The notes below the pieces were generated by a model. The model was not told the origin of the DNA. It worked only from the letters and a program-made list of their open reading frames with translations, and made no database searches. Position numbers and translations under genes: made by a program. This document shows, piece by piece, positions 7,196-9,006 of a stretch of 9,006 nucleotides of DNA. The stretch comes from an uncultured Bacilli bacterium (lineage in GTDB: Bacteria > Bacillota_I > Bacilli_A > RF39 > UBA660). Where the stretch lies: positions 1 to 9,006 of the forward strand of contig CALVRP010000111.1 of the NCBI GenBank assembly GCA_944358665.1. The letters run 5' to 3'. Position 1 is the stretch's first letter, and each line of letters opens with the position of its first letter.

Positions 7196-8094
7196 TGAAA
7201 ACATTTAGAATTATTGGAAGAAATTTTAGAGACGCCTTTAAAGGTGTATTTAGAAACTTCTCTTTATCATTAGCTTCCATATCTTGTATTACAATAACTT
7301 TAATTGTTGTTGCTATTTCCATAATCCTTTCATATAATGTTAATAATTTTACTGAACTAGTTGAGAAAGATGTTACCATAGTTGCTTTTATTGATAACGA
7401 CTTAACTGAAGAAGAAATTGATACCATAAAAGATGAAATAAGTGTTATTGATCATGTTGATACCTATGAATTTACTTCTAAAGATGATATTACAACTGAC
7501 ATGCGTGAATCATCAGATGTCTTTGATAGTGTTATGAAAAATTGGAGTGATGAAGAAAATCCAATTCAAAATACTTATCAAGTAAAAGTTGATGATATTG
7601 AGTATATAGAAGGTGTTGCTAAACAAATAGAAAAAATTGATGGTATAACTTTAGTAAAATATGGTGAAGGAATTGTTGAACAATTAATTTCTACTTTCTC
7701 ATTAATCCATACAATTTCTTTAGGTGCCGTTGTTGCTTTAATCTTAGTAACTGCGTTCTTAATTTCTAATACTATTAAAATAACAATTTCATCAAGACAA
7801 AGAGAAATAAGTATTATGAGATTAATCGGTGCTTCTAACTTAAATATTAGAATCCCATTTATTATTGAAGGACTACTTTTAGGCGCTTTAGGTTCAATTA
7901 TACCAATTATTATTACTATTTATGGTTATGAAACATTATATAGTAGCTTTAATGGTCAATTATTCTCACCATTTATCAAACTTATTCCACCAACACCATT
8001 TGTATATCTAACATCATTAGTACTTTTAGGTATTGGTATTTTAGTAGGTATGTTTGGTTCATGGAGAGCCGTCAGAAAACATTTAAAGATATAG
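7195..8094 (+). CDS. ftsX: Cell-division membrane protein FtsX
   Basis: The 299-residue membrane partner of FtsE. Layout is the family's: a cytoplasmic N-terminus, TM1 at about 24-47, an extracellular domain at about 48-170 that in relatives contacts a wall hydrolase or its adaptor, then TM2 (172-195), TM3 (222-246) and TM4 (268-290). The segment RQREISIMRLIGASNLNIRI between TM2 and TM3 is the conserved cytoplasmic coupling loop. The extracellular domain has many acidic residues. Which hydrolase it controls cannot be seen; a CwlO- or PcsB-like enzyme elsewhere is likely from family knowledge. The start is fused to the ftsE stop (TAATG), implying coupled translation and equal dosage. It is the last gene of the operon. 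Confidence 0.95.
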   Translation: MKTFRIIGRNFRDAFKGVFRNFSLSLASISCITITLIVVAISIILSYNVNNFTELVEKDVTIVAFIDNDLTEEEIDTIKDEISVIDHVDTYEFTSKDDITTDMRESSDVFDSVMKNWSDEENPIQNTYQVKVDDIEYIEGVAKQIEKIDGITLVKYGEGIVEQLISTFSLIHTISLGAVVALILVTAFLISNTIKITISSRQREISIMRLIGASNLNIRIPFIIEGLLLGALGSIIPIIITIYGYETLYSSFNGQLFSPFIKLIPPTPFVYLTSLVLLGIGILVGMFGSWRAVRKHLKI

Positions 8095-8119
8095 ATTTCT
8101 ATGTCTTTTTTTGTTTTTT
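8085..8119 (+). terminator. Intrinsic terminator of the prfB–ftsX operon
   Basis: A 10-bp stem with one T·G wobble (AAAGATATAG/CTATGTCTTT) and an ATTT loop is followed by two T runs to 8119. The stop codon TAG (8092-8094) forms the top of the left arm, so the ftsX coding region contributes the hairpin. Confidence 0.85.
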
Positions 8120-8127
8120 AAAAATAC

Positions 8128-8156
8128 TTGATATTTAGTTTATAATCAGTTATAAT
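8128..8156 (+). promoter_or_regulatory. Strong promoter of the surface-protein gene
   Basis: TTGATA (8128-8133, 5 of 6 consensus bases) and TATAAT (8151-8156) are spaced by exactly 17 bp. A second TATAAT lies at 8141-8146 without a fitting -35. This is the best sigma-A-type promoter in the window. It is followed by AGGAG (8168-8172), eight bases before the ATG. Confidence 0.75.
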
Positions 8157-8180
8157 TAAATTAAGATAGGAGCTAAAAAA

Positions 8181-8600
8181 ATGAGAAAAAGAGATAGAAG
8201 AAATAAAAGACCATTTACAATAGCAATAACTAGTGCGATATGTTTATTAGTATTAATGACTGCCGGTTACGCGGCTTTTAGTACTAATTTAAATATTACC
8301 GCTAAAGGGAATATAATAAAACAAAAAACAGCGTCAGAAATGTTAAAAGAAAAAGTAGTAACAACAGGTGATGGGTTATATGCCGATAGTTATGAAGAAG
8401 GAAGATATATATATAAAGGAGCAAATCCAAATAATTATATAACCTTTAGCGGAGAGACATGGAGAATCATATCAGTAGAAAATGATGGAAGTATAAAAAT
8501 AATGCGAAGTGAAAGCATCGGAAATAGAGCTTGGGATAGTTCAAATTCGAATAATTGGGCAAGACCAGCCGACTTAAATACATATTTAAATGAAGAATAG
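8181..8600 (+). CDS. Surface protein, N-terminal part, ended by in-frame TAG
   Basis: A 139-residue open frame for the first part of a secreted or membrane-anchored protein. A basic N-terminus (residues 1-11) and a hydrophobic segment (about 13-33) ending in TAGYAAFSTNL look like the signal or anchor regions of exported Bacillota fibre or pilin-like proteins. After a short linker, YITFSGETWRIISVENDGSIKIMRSE resembles the start of the DUF6273-type surface domain, usually followed by a second half with a SP...RP pattern. The frame stops at TAG 8598-8600, just after YLNEE. Relatives as I remember them often continue with Tyr-Leu-Pro, and TAT to TAG is one base. The downstream bases encode the missing half in the same frame. 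Val is always GTA here and Ile mostly ATA, unlike the T-ending codons favoured next door. Whether the short product is made and useful is unclear. Confidence 0.7.
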   Translation: MRKRDRRNKRPFTIAITSAICLLVLMTAGYAAFSTNLNITAKGNIIKQKTASEMLKEKVVTTGDGLYADSYEEGRYIYKGANPNNYITFSGETWRIISVENDGSIKIMRSESIGNRAWDSSNSNNWARPADLNTYLNEE

Positions 8601-9006
8601 TTACCAACATTATCCGATTCTGATAAAGTAGCAAGTCATAACTTTAGTATCGGAGAAGTAACATGGGATAATAATGATTTAGCCGATCAAATAAATGATG
8701 AAAACGGGACTACTTGGAACGGAGAAGTAGGATTAATAACCGCAAGTGAATATTTAAGAGCAAATACCAATATAGAACAATGTGGAACATTAAGTTTAAA
8801 TAATGGTAATAGAACAACCTGTAGAACAACAGATTGGATGTATAATTCAGTTCCAACAAATGGCTATATGTGGACCATTTCACCGCGCGCCAGCTATTCG
8901 AGCAACGTGTTCATTGTCCGTTCGGGTGGTCTTGTGGCCACCAGCTATGCGTCCACCGGCAACGGCGTCGTCCCAGTTCTCTATCTGTCATCTGATATCA
9001 CCTTAA
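8601..9006 (+). pseudogene. C-terminal half of the same surface domain, beyond the TAG
   Basis: The frame of the gene starting at 8181 stays open for 135 codons after the TAG and runs off the window end. It encodes LPTLSDSDK, then GEVGLITASEYLRA, two Cys about 14 residues apart in the segment after NIEQ, a DWMYNS motif, MWTISPRASYSSNVFIV, and VVPVLYLSSDIT. This order matches the second half of the DUF6273-like domain. No in-frame ATG or GTG with a ribosome binding site occurs early in it, so separate translation is unlikely. Options are a recent nonsense mutation, suppression of the UAG, or a base-call error. Readthrough as a general code change is excluded, because UAG ends ftsX and the YitT-family gene here. 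The true 3' end is not in the window. Confidence 0.65.
8873..8990 (+). other. GC-rich, A-poor cassette at the surface-domain C-terminus
   Basis: By hand count, 8881-8980 is 62% GC with 14 A, against 32% GC and 38 A in 8781-8880. The switch is abrupt and stays in frame within one domain (WTISP to VPVLYLSS), so the segment is coding. Third positions change too (GTC, CTC, GGC, TCG, GCC), which is unlike the rest of the window. It spans the place where variable residues lie in C-terminally diversified surface proteins. A variable repeat, a converted paralogue segment or recent transfer would each fit. Confidence 0.6.

Noticed and set aside
8598..8600. UAG reassigned to an amino acid in this genome
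   Set aside because: ftsX and the YitT-family gene end at UAG at their normal family lengths, so UAG acts as a stop here.
8803..9006. Open frame of 67 codons in another + frame over the GC-rich segment
   Set aside because: It has no ribosome binding site and a composition expected of a shadow. The frame of the gene at 8181 encodes the matching domain across the same bases.
1..9006. CRISPR array, tRNA or rRNA gene, insertion sequence
   Set aside because: I saw no regularly spaced repeats, no tRNA- or rRNA-like segments and no transposase or flanking inverted repeats.

Overview
The window looks like part of a chromosome from a low-GC member of the Bacillota, probably an uncultured gut lineage in or near class Bacilli. 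The evidence is strongly AT-rich DNA, AGGAGG-type ribosome binding sites, a YunB sporulation protein next to a YutD protein, and a prfB–ftsE–ftsX cluster. UGA is a true stop here: RF2 is present with its UGA frameshift switch, and prfB itself ends in UGA. UAG is also a stop, since it ends the YitT-family gene and ftsX. So this is not a recoded mycoplasma genome. The lineage is inferred, not proven.

All genes read on the + strand. Region 1 (1-1822) holds the 3' part of a VirD4/TraG-type coupling ATPase with a long charged tail, then a single-domain rhodanese. Region 2 (1887-3212) is an unrecognised tyrosine-rich, membrane-anchored surface protein with a pseudopilin-like N-terminal part and a duplicated aromatic module. 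Region 3 (3213-4433) holds a near-perfect 28-bp palindrome, yunB, and yutD with its own promoter inside the end of yunB. Region 4 (4463-8119) is a tight operon: prfB with a programmed +1 frameshift, a YitT-family membrane protein, ftsE and ftsX. Its junctions are ATGA, a 14-nt gap and TAATG, and it closes with a strong terminator. The operon links translation termination with FtsEX, the membrane switch that controls cell-wall hydrolases.

Region 5 (8120-9006) is the most unusual part. A strong consensus promoter drives a secreted or membrane-anchored surface protein. Its reading frame is cut by one in-frame TAG at 8598 but stays open for another 135 codons to the window end. Near the 3' end, composition switches abruptly inside the same domain: 32% GC and 38% A in 8781-8880, then 62% GC and 14% A in 8881-8980 (hand counts). 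A foreign-looking, in-frame cassette at the C-terminus of a surface protein is the layout expected for a diversified target. That could mean a diversity-generating retroelement variable repeat or gene conversion among paralogues. No reverse transcriptase or template repeat lies in the window, so this remains a hypothesis.

Transcription units are very compact. Five of the six lone or final genes have a terminator-like hairpin that starts at, or just before, the stop codon.
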